Source: Candidatus Latescibacterota bacterium
Lineage (GTDB): Bacteria > Latescibacterota > MVCY01
Direction of reading: 5' to 3'
DNA: 8,993 nucleotides
Assembly: GCA_030629295.1 (NCBI GenBank)
Contig: DAOVPH010000060.1
Span: 1 to 8,993, forward strand
In this document: in pieces, positions 1-5,554 of the stretch
How the letters are laid out: every line of letters starts with the position of its first letter
Position numbering within the stretch: the first letter of the stretch is position 1
The notes under the pieces: model-generated
What the model was told of the DNA's origin: nothing
Databases searched by the model: none
What the model saw: only the letters and a program-made list of their open reading frames with translations
Program-made: the position numbers and the translations under genes

Positions 1-143
1 AAGCCATGTAAGCCCTGCTCAAGCTGGTAATTAACCAACCGCCTCAGAACCGCCTCGTTGAGTCTCCTCTTGTTATCGAAAGGTGTTAGAATTGCCGAAT
101 ACACCCCCTCGAAACTCCTTAACTGCTCGACAGTGAATCGCAT
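1..143 (-). CDS. DapA/NanA-family aldolase, N-terminal fragment (cut by window edge)
   Basis: Only the first 47 codons are present; the gene runs off the left edge. The readable start is MRFTVEQLRSFEGVYSAILT, followed by PFDNKRRLNEAVLRRLV and ending at GLHGF. The pattern 'G-V-x-S-A-I-L-T-P-F-D' followed by a helix and 'L-V-x-Y-x(5)-G-L-x-G' is the N-terminal strand and first helix of the class I TIM-barrel aldolases that include dihydrodipicolinate synthase, N-acetylneuraminate lyase and KDG/KDPG-type aldolases. The Schiff-base lysine would lie beyond the window, so the substrate cannot be decided. The ATG at 143 is supported by GGAGGA (minus strand, 151-156) with a 7-nt spacer. It lies downstream of a DegT aminotransferase gene on the same strand, which hints at sugar or amino-sugar metabolism rather than lysine synthesis; this is inference. 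Confidence 0.8.
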   Translation of the reverse strand, partial: MRFTVEQLRSFEGVYSAILTPFDNKRRLNEAVLRRLVNYQLEQGLHG

Positions 144-171
144 CTATCTCTCCTCCAATTGAAGCCCCTGG

Positions 172-234
172 ATTAAAGAAAAATAAGGGAGCAAGGAGAA
201 CACATTTGGCTTCTTTTCCCTCCGCTCCCTTATT
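172..234 (-). terminator. Terminator-like hairpin between the aminotransferase and aldolase genes
   Basis: A perfect 11-bp inverted repeat pairs AATAAGGGAGC (182-192) with GCTCCCTTATT (224-234). An inner GGAG (195-198) / CTCC (220-223) pair continues the stem past a 2-nt bulge. Read on the minus strand, the 3' arm runs into a T-rich stretch (TTATTTTTCTTTAA), the form of an intrinsic terminator; read on the plus strand, the tail is not T-rich. It would act after the aminotransferase gene and about 30 nt before the aldolase start, so it either ends the first transcript or attenuates entry into the second. The loop is larger than in a typical terminator, which lowers confidence. Confidence 0.6.
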
Positions 235-256
235 CCTCTGTTTGTCCTCTATTCAT

Positions 257-1531
257 TCACTTAGCGTAAGCACTGGCCACCTTTCTGATAGCCTTAGCTA
301 TAAGGCGCATATGTTCCTCTTCCAGGGTGGGGTACACCTGAACTATGAAGGTACGTTCTTCCAGCCAGGCGGCATTGGGACAGTAAACCTTATCGTAGGC
401 AACTGATTCAGGGGTGGTGTATTCTTTAGAACAGAAGGGGAATTTGAACCGGCCGAATCCGTTGTGTTCCTGGTAGGCGCGTTCCTTGTAAGACTGAGGC
501 CAGAACTCCCGCCAGGCCGGTACTCCCTCGGCCACAATCGCATCCAAAAAGGTTTTCTTGTCACAGGTCAGCCGCTCGAGATTTAACACAACTGGGAAAA
601 CATAGAACCCGTTGACCTTTTCTTGATCGTGCACAGGTAAGTACTGAATTTGAGGCAGATCCTTTAGTTCGGGGATCAACATCTCTCCATTTCTCCGTCT
701 GCGGGGCAGGTTCCAGGAGTCCAGCCGTTCCATCTCCTTCACCCCAATGGCCGACTGCATCTCAGTCATTCGATAGTTAAATCCCACCATCTTATGGATG
801 TAAGGCAAAGCTCCTTCCAGCTCCAGAAGGCTTATCCTTCTCTCCACATCGTATCCGTGATCGCGGAAGGAGCGGCATCGCCAGGCAACCTCTTCATTAT
901 TGGTGGTAACCATCCCTCCTTCCCCACCGGTGGTGAAGGTCTTATTCTGACAGAAACTGAAAGCGCCCACATCCCCAATGCACCCCACCTTCTTGCCCTT
1001 GTAAGTGGCACCGTGGGCCTCGGCACTGTCCTCAATTACATAGAAGTTATGTGCTTTGGCAATCTCCATAATCTCATCCATATCGCAGACATTGCCGTAG
1101 AGGTGTACAGGGATAATCGCCCGAGTGCGAGGGGTGATCTTCTTCTTTATATCCTCTGGGTCGATGCAATGGTCTTCCCTTTTAACATCGGCGAAGACAG
1201 GGATAGCACCTGCCTGAACCACACAGAACGATGAGGCGATAAAACTGTACGGAGTAGTGATCACCTCATCTCCCGGACCAATGCCCAGACCTCCTAAAGC
1301 AGTGTGTAAGGCACTGGTACCATTAGTGGTAGAGATAGCAAATCTCACCCCATTCCAGTCGGCCCACTTTTTTTCAAACTCCATCCCCACCTTCCCTGTC
1401 CAGTAATTCACCTTACCGGTTTTCAAGGGCTCCATAGCAGCTTCAATAATCTCTTCAGTGAATTGAGGCCACCGGGGTAAAGTCCTCTCAATAGCCGGTT
1501 TTCCTCCGGTGATAGCTAATTTTTCTTCCAT
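257..1531 (-). CDS. DegT/DnrJ/EryC1/StrS-family PLP-dependent aminotransferase
   Basis: This 424-residue protein belongs to the sugar/cyclitol aminotransferase family (fold type I), which moves an amino group from glutamate or glutamine to a keto-sugar using pyridoxal phosphate. Visible landmarks are the N-terminal 'GGKPAI' and 'WTGK' segment (9-47), the phosphate-binding 'TTNGTSALHTAL' (68-79), 'GDEVITTPYSFIAS' (87-100), 'PVHLYGN' (141-147), the PLP-ring 'IEDSAEAHGA' with Asp168 (166-175), and 'FSFCQNKTFTTGGEGG' (191-206) with Lys197 as the probable Schiff-base lysine. 'NYRMTEMQSAIG' follows near 255. Glu171 stands where many relatives have Gln; perosamine-type members also have Glu, but the substrate cannot be set from that. 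The length is slightly above the usual 370-410. The ATG at 1531 has AAAGGGG (minus strand, 1540-1546) 8 nt upstream. It is followed on the same strand by a DapA/NanA-type aldolase, suggesting a sugar-modification or catabolic locus; its 5' flank is the palindromic element at 1566-1724. Confidence 0.9.
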   Translation of the reverse strand: MEEKLAITGGKPAIERTLPRWPQFTEEIIEAAMEPLKTGKVNYWTGKVGMEFEKKWADWNGVRFAISTTNGTSALHTALGGLGIGPGDEVITTPYSFIASSFCVVQAGAIPVFADVKREDHCIDPEDIKKKITPRTRAIIPVHLYGNVCDMDEIMEIAKAHNFYVIEDSAEAHGATYKGKKVGCIGDVGAFSFCQNKTFTTGGEGGMVTTNNEEVAWRCRSFRDHGYDVERRISLLELEGALPYIHKMVGFNYRMTEMQSAIGVKEMERLDSWNLPRRRRNGEMLIPELKDLPQIQYLPVHDQEKVNGFYVFPVVLNLERLTCDKKTFLDAIVAEGVPAWREFWPQSYKERAYQEHNGFGRFKFPFCSKEYTTPESVAYDKVYCPNAAWLEERTFIVQVYPTLEEEHMRLIAKAIRKVASAYAK

Positions 1532-1565
1532 TTTGAATTCCCCTTTCTATTTGGAAAGTTTAATT

Positions 1566-1724
1566 AGTGTCTGTCCGAAAACTCAGTTTTGAGGGAAATG
1601 TCATTGCGAGGAGTGAGGAACGAACGACGAAGCAATCTTTGTATTTTCAAGAGATTGCTTCGCTCCTTTTAGTCGCTCGCAATGACGAGAATATTCCAAT
1701 TTGGTTAGTTTGCGGACAGACACT
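1566..1724. mobile_element. MITE-like element, 159 bp with 18-bp terminal inverted repeats
   Basis: The left end AGTGTCTGTCCGAAAACT (1566-1583) matches the reverse complement of the right end AGTTTGCGGACAGACACT (1707-1724) at 17 of 18 positions. The enclosed DNA holds another palindrome (1600-1686) and no convincing gene. Just outside lie GTTTAATT (1558-1565) and GTTTAACA (1725-1732), identical in 6 of 8 bases and possibly a decayed target duplication. Terminal repeats, small size and lack of coding capacity fit a miniature inverted-repeat element moved in trans; no transposase is present in the window. It lies between divergently transcribed genes, 34 bp upstream of the aminotransferase start. 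It could instead be a compound REP-type structure. Confidence 0.55.
1600..1686. repeat. Palindromic intergenic repeat, GTCATTGCGAG family, copy 1
   Basis: The outer arms are GTCATTGCGAG (1600-1610) and CTCGCAATGAC (1676-1686), perfectly complementary over 11 bp. The inner arms are GAAGCAATCT (1629-1638) and AGATTGCTTC (1652-1661). The same outer and inner arms recur at 6195-6307, and the outer arm also occurs at 8974. From general knowledge, repeats of this sequence type are scattered in many bacterial genomes as REP-like or MITE-like elements in intergenic DNA. Here it is nested inside a longer inverted repeat with different ends. It should fold into a long hairpin when transcribed from either side. 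Confidence 0.85.
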
Positions 1725-1759
1725 GTTTAACACTCCCCTGGTTGCCGCCCAAAAAATGG

Positions 1760-1788
1760 TTGACATCTACAAAGATGTTGATTATCTT
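1760..1788 (+). promoter_or_regulatory. Predicted sigma-70-type promoter of the TPR-sppA series
   Basis: A perfect TTGACA (1760-1765) is followed after 17 bp by TATCTT (1783-1788), a 4-of-6 match to the -10 consensus. Transcription would start near 1795, about 28 nt before the GTG start at 1823 and just ahead of its ribosome binding site. A 6-bp dyad, ACATCT (1763-1768) / AGATGT (1773-1778), overlaps the -35 box and spacer and could be a small operator, though a dyad this short may be chance. It lies just right of the palindromic element, so it does not depend on that element. Confidence 0.5.
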
Positions 1789-1822
1789 TTAAGACGAAAA
1801 TTCCCTCAGGAGGAACAGAACA

Positions 1823-2959
1823 GTGAAAAGACTCGCGTTCTGGCTGGCACTGTTTATTCTCTTTACTGCAAGTGTTGATGGCCGTACCGAATCTGTTGCC
1901 CCAGCAGAAGTGGACTCTGTACTGGAGGCAAAGAGACACTACAGCTTCGCCAAAGAATACGACAAAAACAGGATGTACGAGGATGCTATCCTACAGTATC
2001 AGAAGTCGCTCTCTTTCAAAGTCGACAATCCTAACGTACACTATGATTTGGCCAATCTGTTATATCGACTGAAGAGGTATCGAGAGGCCCAGCAGCAATG
2101 CCTCCAGTGTCTGCAAGTGGATTCCACTTTCGTTTTTGCCCACTACTTGTTAGCCCTCCTCTGGTATGAGGTGGCTAATTACGACTCGGCGATTATTGAA
2201 TTTGAAAAGACAATAGCCCTGGACCCCAGTTATACACAGATCCATCGAACGCTCGCAAATCTCTACAGTTATAAAGGCTTAGACGGAAAAGCTCTGCAGC
2301 AATACCTGCGCACTGCCGAAGTTGGCGACAACAGTTCCCGGGAGGAAGAATTTCAGCTCTTTTTGCATCTGGGTAATCTGCTTGCAAACGGGGGCTTTCT
2401 TTCTGAGGCAATATCCTGTTATCGCCACAGTCTCACCTTGATAATAGACGAACAACTTCTGGAGAGGCTGGCCAGTCTTCAACTGAACAACGGCCTTTAC
2501 CGCGGCGCATTGGACTCCTATCTGGCCCTGACAGAAACGAATATAACAGACGACCAGCTCTTTCTTAAAATCGCTGATATCTCAGTGAAACTGGGGGCTA
2601 CTAACCAGGCTATTTTTGCCTTGAAGAAATTAGCTGCCCTTCGGCCAACCGATCCTGAACCTTTCTCTCATCTGGCTGAGATCTACCTGCAACAAGGACA
2701 ACTTGAAACAGCAAAGACCCACATTGACAGAGGTCTGGCTATTAACCAGAATGACCCCCGTCTCTATGTCCTGAAGGGCGAATACCACAAAAATAAGGGG
2801 GCGAAGGAGATTGCCTTGATCTGTTTCAAAAAGGCCCTCTCCGATTCTACCTGGGGAAGATATGCCCAACAGATGATCTGGGAGATACAGCCGCCTTTGA
2901 CTGAGGAGGAGAAACTAAAAAGAGAATTCTTCAGCCGAGGCAAACGGAAGGAACAGTGA
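1823..2959 (+). CDS. Secreted tetratricopeptide-repeat (TPR) protein
   Basis: This 378-residue protein has a short basic N-terminus (MKR), a hydrophobic stretch at residues 4-18 typical of a signal peptide, then about nine TPR units. Approximate units are 38-67, 70-103, 104-137, 138-171, 176-209, 212-241, 244-277, 278-311 and 312-345, with recurring 'A-x-L-Y' and 'A-I-x-x-F/Y-x-K-A/S-L' positions and 'DP' or 'NDP' turns between units (for example ALDPSY near 132 and RPTDPEP near 274). There is no lipobox cysteine, so it is probably periplasmic or tethered by an uncleaved signal. The C-terminus (359-378) is charged. TPR arrays are protein-binding scaffolds; no enzyme domain is visible and the partner is unknown. 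The GTG start at 1823 is chosen because AGGAGG (1808-1813) lies 9 nt upstream. sppA begins 13 nt after its stop, so the two are almost certainly co-transcribed. Confidence 0.85.
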   Translation: MKRLAFWLALFILFTASVDGRTESVAPAEVDSVLEAKRHYSFAKEYDKNRMYEDAILQYQKSLSFKVDNPNVHYDLANLLYRLKRYREAQQQCLQCLQVDSTFVFAHYLLALLWYEVANYDSAIIEFEKTIALDPSYTQIHRTLANLYSYKGLDGKALQQYLRTAEVGDNSSREEEFQLFLHLGNLLANGGFLSEAISCYRHSLTLIIDEQLLERLASLQLNNGLYRGALDSYLALTETNITDDQLFLKIADISVKLGATNQAIFALKKLAALRPTDPEPFSHLAEIYLQQGQLETAKTHIDRGLAINQNDPRLYVLKGEYHKNKGAKEIALICFKKALSDSTWGRYAQQMIWEIQPPLTEEEKLKREFFSRGKRKEQ

Positions 2960-2972
2960 AGGATACTGTAGT

Positions 2973-3845
2973 ATGCCCAAGAAACAGGATTGGATAATCG
3001 GCGGATTGATTCTGCTTTGTGTCCTGTTCGTCTTTTTCCTTCTCTCTGCAGTCTTCCTGGGAGTTGTGAGGGAAGGGAAAGGGCTGTCTATCTCCGCCGG
3101 CGAAAAAGTCGGCATTGTGGAAGTGAAAGGCACTATTACCTCCTCCGACCCGATAATAAAACAGTTGGATAAATACGGGGACGATAAGTCTATTCCAGCT
3201 ATTGTATTGAGGATCAACAGTCCGGGTGGTGCAGTAGCTGTCTGCCAGGAGATATACGAAGAGGTGCGCAAACTGAGGCTGTCAGGGAAAAAAATTGTTG
3301 CCTCAATGGGCAATGTCGCTGCCTCGGGAGGATACTATATCGCGGTGGCTGCCGATACCATCATGGCTAACCCCGGCACAATCACCGGAAGCATTGGAGT
3401 GATCGCCCAAATACCTAATGCTGAGGAGTTGCTCAAAAAGGTGGGGTTGTACCTTGAGGTAATTAAAAGTGGCAAATACAAAGATATTGGCTCACCAGTG
3501 AGAAAGATAACCTCCGATGAGTACCGTCTGTTACAGGGAGTTATTGACGATACCTACGATCAATTTGTGGAGACGGTGATTTTGGAGAGGAACTTGTCCC
3601 GAAAAGAGGTCCTCAAGCTCGCCGATGGGAGGATCTTCACCGGACGGCAGGCCCTGAAATGCAACTTGGTTGATGTTCTCGGCAACTATAAAGATGCCAT
3701 TGACCTGGCAGGTAAGATGGCCGGCATAGGGGAAAAACCCCCGGTGGTGAGACCAAGGAGGAAACCAACTCTGTTCGATCTGCTGTTTAAGGGCTCCATC
3801 TCTACCCAGCTAACTCTATCTTATCTTCTGCCCATAGGGAAGTAA
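2973..3845 (+). CDS. sppA: Signal peptide peptidase SppA (short form), S49 family
   Basis: This 290-residue membrane-anchored serine protease degrades leftover signal peptides and other membrane fragments at the outer face of the inner membrane. One transmembrane helix lies at about 8-30 after a basic MPKK start. The S49 core follows: 'GTITSSDPIIKQL' (53-65), 'AIVLRINSPGGAV' (76-88), 'GNVAASGGYYIAVAAD' (113-128) with Ser118 as the likely nucleophile, 'NPGTITGSIGVI' (133-144), and 'SGKYKDIGSP' (166-175). Lys170 is the likely general base; the Ser-Lys spacing of 52 agrees with what I recall for Bacillus SppA (Ser147/Lys199). The length fits the single-domain form rather than the roughly 600-residue double-domain E. 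coli form. The ATG at 2973 has AAGGA (2959-2963) upstream. It sits between the TPR gene and a HU gene, apparently in one operon. Confidence 0.95.
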   Translation: MPKKQDWIIGGLILLCVLFVFFLLSAVFLGVVREGKGLSISAGEKVGIVEVKGTITSSDPIIKQLDKYGDDKSIPAIVLRINSPGGAVAVCQEIYEEVRKLRLSGKKIVASMGNVAASGGYYIAVAADTIMANPGTITGSIGVIAQIPNAEELLKKVGLYLEVIKSGKYKDIGSPVRKITSDEYRLLQGVIDDTYDQFVETVILERNLSRKEVLKLADGRIFTGRQALKCNLVDVLGNYKDAIDLAGKMAGIGEKPPVVRPRRKPTLFDLLFKGSISTQLTLSYLLPIGK

Positions 3846-3874
3846 CAGATGACACTTAGGTTTTGACTTCACCC

Positions 3875-3879
3875 AGGAG
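3875..3879 (+). promoter_or_regulatory. Ribosome binding site that fixes the HU start
   Basis: AGGAG lies 7 nt before ATG 3887. An in-frame TTG at 3863 would extend the protein by 8 residues unlike the HU family (MTSPRSSQ), and this site would then lie inside the coding region. The ATG is therefore preferred. Confidence 0.8.
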
Positions 3880-3886
3880 TTCTCAA

Positions 3887-4171
3887 ATGACAAAGGCGGA
3901 TATTGTAGACAGAATTGCGTTAAGCACGGGAATCAGTAAGACGGAAACGGCAGCAATCGTCAATGGTTTTCTTACCTGTGTTGTGGAGGCGTTAAAACAG
4001 AACAAACACATTGAGATCAGAGGATTTGGCACCTTTAGGATCGTTAAGAGGGCCTCTCGGGTGGCTCGGAATATAAAAACTGGCCAAGAAATCAGGCTGC
4101 CAGAGAGGCACTTGCCGGTCTTTAAACCTTCAAAGCAATTGAAGCTATTGGCGCAAGAACAACAAACTTAA
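3887..4171 (+). CDS. HU/IHF-family DNA-binding protein
   Basis: This is a 94-residue histone-like protein that dimerises and bends DNA in the nucleoid. The N-terminal helical part reads MTKADIVDRIALSTGISKTE. The signature 'IEIRGFGTFRIVKR' (about 42-55) leads into the DNA-binding arm 'RVARNIKTGQEIRLPERHLPVFKPSKQLK' in spaced form: R58-x-ARN, TGQEI, LPxRHLPVFKPSK. The usual Pro at the tip of the arm (ARNP) is replaced by Ile (ARNI). That residue intercalates into DNA in HU/IHF proteins, so kinking may be weaker or altered. The size is standard. The start is the ATG with AGGAG 7 nt upstream, not the TTG at 3863. It lies 41 nt after sppA and 22 nt before a tiny basic protein gene. HU and IHF subunits cannot be told apart from this sequence alone. 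Confidence 0.93.
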   Translation: MTKADIVDRIALSTGISKTETAAIVNGFLTCVVEALKQNKHIEIRGFGTFRIVKRASRVARNIKTGQEIRLPERHLPVFKPSKQLKLLAQEQQT

Positions 4172-4180
4172 CCGAAGGAA

Positions 4181-4186
4181 AGGAGG
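4181..4186 (+). promoter_or_regulatory. Consensus ribosome binding site of the 30-residue gene
   Basis: AGGAGG, within AAAGGAGG, lies 7 nt before the TTG at 4194. It is the strongest Shine-Dalgarno match in the window and is the main evidence, with the protein sequence, that this very short frame is translated. Confidence 0.8.
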
Positions 4187-4193
4187 CGGTGGC

Positions 4194-4286
4194 TTGCCCT
4201 GCGGAAAGAAAAGGAAGAGGAAGAAAATCGCAACCCACAAACGGAAGAAAAGGCTGAGAAGAGACCGGCATAAGAAAAATATCTAA
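4194..4286 (+). CDS. 30-residue Lys/Arg-rich protein, AURKAIP1/COX24 (bS22/mS38-like) ribosomal type
   Basis: The frame begins at TTG 4194 and ends at TAA 4284-4286. It encodes MPCGKKRKRKKIATHKRKKR followed by LRRDRHKKNI. Seventeen of 30 residues are Lys or Arg and two more are His. The layout 'MPxGKKRKRxKxATHKRKKRLRxxRHKK' is one I recall from small bacterial proteins annotated as AURKAIP1/COX24-domain proteins, related to mitochondrial mS38 and mycobacterial bS22. These bind rRNA in the small ribosomal subunit near the decoding region. A consensus AGGAGG lies 7 nt upstream. It follows HU by 22 nt and ends 6 nt before tRNA-Arg, a setting that suits a translation protein. TTG is the only start that fits; the GTG at 4189 is out of frame. 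The family assignment is from memory of the motif. Confidence 0.82.
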   Translation: MPCGKKRKRKKIATHKRKKRLRRDRHKKNI

Positions 4287-4292
4287 ATCAGC

Positions 4293-4368
4293 GGGCTATT
4301 AGCTCAGGGGATAGAGCGTTGGTCTCCGGAACCAAAGGTCGCAGGTTCGAATCCTGTATAGCCCACCA
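4293..4368 (+). tRNA. tRNA-Arg (anticodon CCG)
   Basis: The 76-nt cloverleaf has acceptor arms GGGCTAT (4293-4299) and ATAGCCC (4358-4364), a GCTC/GAGC D stem, anticodon stem TTGGT/ACCAA around loop CTCCGGA with anticodon CCG at 4326-4328, and T arm GCAGG-TTCGAAT-CCTGT. The 3' ACCA is encoded (4365-4368). It reads CGG arginine codons. It begins 6 nt after the stop of the 30-residue gene, so it is probably processed out of the same transcript by RNase P. Confidence 0.97.
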
Positions 4369-4376
4369 TTTGAAGT

Positions 4377-4453
4377 CGGGGCGTGGCGCAGTCAGGTAGC
4401 GCACTTGCATGGGGGGCAAGTGGTCGGCCGTTCAAATCGGCTCGCCCCGACCA
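4377..4453 (+). tRNA. tRNA-Pro (anticodon GGG)
   Basis: The 77-nt cloverleaf has acceptor arms CGGGGCG (4377-4383) and CGCCCCG (4443-4449), D stem GCGC/GCGC, anticodon stem CTTGC/GCAAG around loop ATGGGGG with anticodon GGG at 4411-4413, and T arm GGCCG-TTCAAAT-CGGCT with one G-T pair. The discriminator is A and CCA is encoded (4451-4453). It reads CCC and CCU proline codons. It starts 8 nt after tRNA-Arg and ends 11 nt before the surE start codon. Confidence 0.96.
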
Positions 4454-4464
4454 ATTAATTAAAT

Positions 4465-4983
4465 ATGAAAAAAATCCTGCTGACCAATGACGATAGTTTC
4501 TCCGCTCAGGGCTTGAGAGAGCTGAGAGAATGCCTATCGACAAAATGGGATGTGATCGTGGTTGCCCCAGCCACCGAGCAAAGTGCAGTCAGCCACTCCC
4601 TCACCCTTCGGCACCCTCTGCTGGTAAATGAATTAGATCAATCCTTGTTTAGCGTCCAAGGAACTCCTACCGATTGTGTGCTGCTGGCGGTACATCAGCT
4701 CCTGCCTGAAAAACCAGACCTTCTGGTAGCCGGGATAAATCATGGTCCCAACTTGGGCCACGATGTCACCTATTCTGGTACTGTAGCCGCAGCCATCGAA
4801 GCAACCCAGCTGGGCATCCCTTCGGTGGCTATTTCTACAATGGGGCAGAATTTCGCCTGTACAGCTCAGCTTGTCCCTTACTTTTCACAAGAAAAAACAG
4901 TAATTGAAGATGAACGAGTATACGAACCTCCGAGAACAGATGGTTGTCACCCAATTAGCGGGAAGAGACATCACCGATCCTAA
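4465..4983 (+). pseudogene. surE: SurE 5'/3'-nucleotidase, C-terminally truncated
   Basis: SurE is a metal-dependent nucleoside monophosphatase and exopolyphosphatase, normally about 250 residues. Residues 1-140 are clear: 'ILLTNDDSFSAQGL' (4-17) with metal-binding Asp9 and Asp10, 'VVAPATEQSAVSHSLTL' (32-48) with Ser40, 'GTPTDCV' (66-72), 'AGINHGPNLGHDVTYSGTVAAA' in parts (Asn92, 89-110), and 'GIPSVAIS' (117-124). After PYF (140) homology stops: the 'LNVNVP' strand and the 'GYVSITPL' C-terminal part needed for dimer and tetramer contacts are absent in every frame. The last 32 residues are unrelated, and the frame runs about 75 nt into pcm in another frame. A normal gene would have about 100 more codons, so an internal deletion is likely. 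Ser11 replaces the usual Gly of NDDG. All metal ligands remain, but folding is doubtful. The ATG has no Shine-Dalgarno; only AATTAATTAAAT separates it from the tRNA. Confidence 0.75.
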
Positions 4984-5554
4984 GGTACTGCAGGCGATGC
5001 GCACGGTTCCCCGTCACAGGTTCGTGGACCGGTCCCTCTGGTCACAGGCTTACGATGATCGTCCCCTACCTATCGGGCAGGGACAGACCATCTCTCAACC
5101 TTATATGGTGGCCCTGATGACCCAATGCTTGGAACTTTCCGGAGATAAACGGGTATTAGAGATAGGCACTGGTTCTGGCTACCAGGCGGCAATATTGGCT
5201 GAAATCGTCAGGGAAGTATTTACAATCGAACGGATTCCCGAATTATCCCAAAGGACAGAGAACCTTTTGAAGGACTTAGGTTACCAAAATATCCGGTTTG
5301 AAGTTGGCGACGGAACACTGGGGTGGGACGAGTTCTCGCCTTACGACCGTATTTTGGTCACCGCCGGGGCACCCGATGTCCCCGCCAGTCTGTTAGAACA
5401 GCTGAACGACCCGGGCAAGATGGCTATCCCTATGGGAGGAGCTTACTACCAGAACCTTATGGTCATCGAAAAAAAAGGCGACAAGGTGAAAAAACACCAT
5501 GTCTGCGGCTGCACATTTGTGCCTTTAGTGGGTGAACAGGGGTGGGAAGAGTGA
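4910..5554 (+). CDS. pcm: Protein-L-isoaspartate O-methyltransferase
   Basis: This 214-residue enzyme methylates L-isoaspartyl residues in damaged proteins with S-adenosylmethionine, starting their repair. The family landmarks are all present: 'MVVTQLAGRDITDPKVLQAM' (11-30), 'VPRHRFV' (33-39), 'PIGQGQTISQPYMVALM' (54-70) with the substrate-binding 'TIS', the SAM-binding 'VLEIGTGSGYQAAIL' (82-96), 'EVGDGTLGW' (131-139), 'YDRILVTAGAP' (145-155) and the C-terminal 'FVPLVG' (203-208). The length is typical. The ATG at 4910 is preferred to the in-frame TTG at 4904 because neither has a good ribosome binding site and the family alignment begins about here. The start lies inside the tail of the truncated surE frame, so initiation may rely on ribosomes translating surE. 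The stop overlaps the next start by 4 nt (GTGA). Confidence 0.95.
   Translation: MNEYTNLREQMVVTQLAGRDITDPKVLQAMRTVPRHRFVDRSLWSQAYDDRPLPIGQGQTISQPYMVALMTQCLELSGDKRVLEIGTGSGYQAAILAEIVREVFTIERIPELSQRTENLLKDLGYQNIRFEVGDGTLGWDEFSPYDRILVTAGAPDVPASLLEQLNDPGKMAIPMGGAYYQNLMVIEKKGDKVKKHHVCGCTFVPLVGEQGWEE

Noticed and set aside
794..1234. 146-codon plus-strand frame antisense to the aminotransferase gene
   Set aside because: The minus strand encodes a clear DegT-family protein with all motifs; the antisense frame has no recognisable features.
1600..1686. CRISPR-like repeat
   Set aside because: There is one palindrome here, not regularly spaced direct repeats with spacers, and no cas gene is in the window.
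1567..1878. Plus-strand open frame across the palindromic element and the TPR promoter
   Set aside because: It reads through inverted-repeat DNA, has no ribosome binding site, overlaps the TPR gene start, and its product resembles no protein; open only by chance.
3863..3889. TTG 3863 as the HU start
   Set aside because: It adds residues unlike the family, has no ribosome binding site, and would place the good AGGAG site inside the gene.
4304..4543. Minus-strand open frame covering both tRNA genes and the surE start
   Set aside because: It is antisense to two tRNA genes; such peptides are commonly mis-annotated tRNA shadows.
4884..4940. SurE-Pcm fusion by programmed frameshift at the A-run 4892-4897
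   Set aside because: The pcm frame has a TAA at 4901-4903, between the A-run and the pcm start, so a shift at the run would terminate; no other slippery site is seen.
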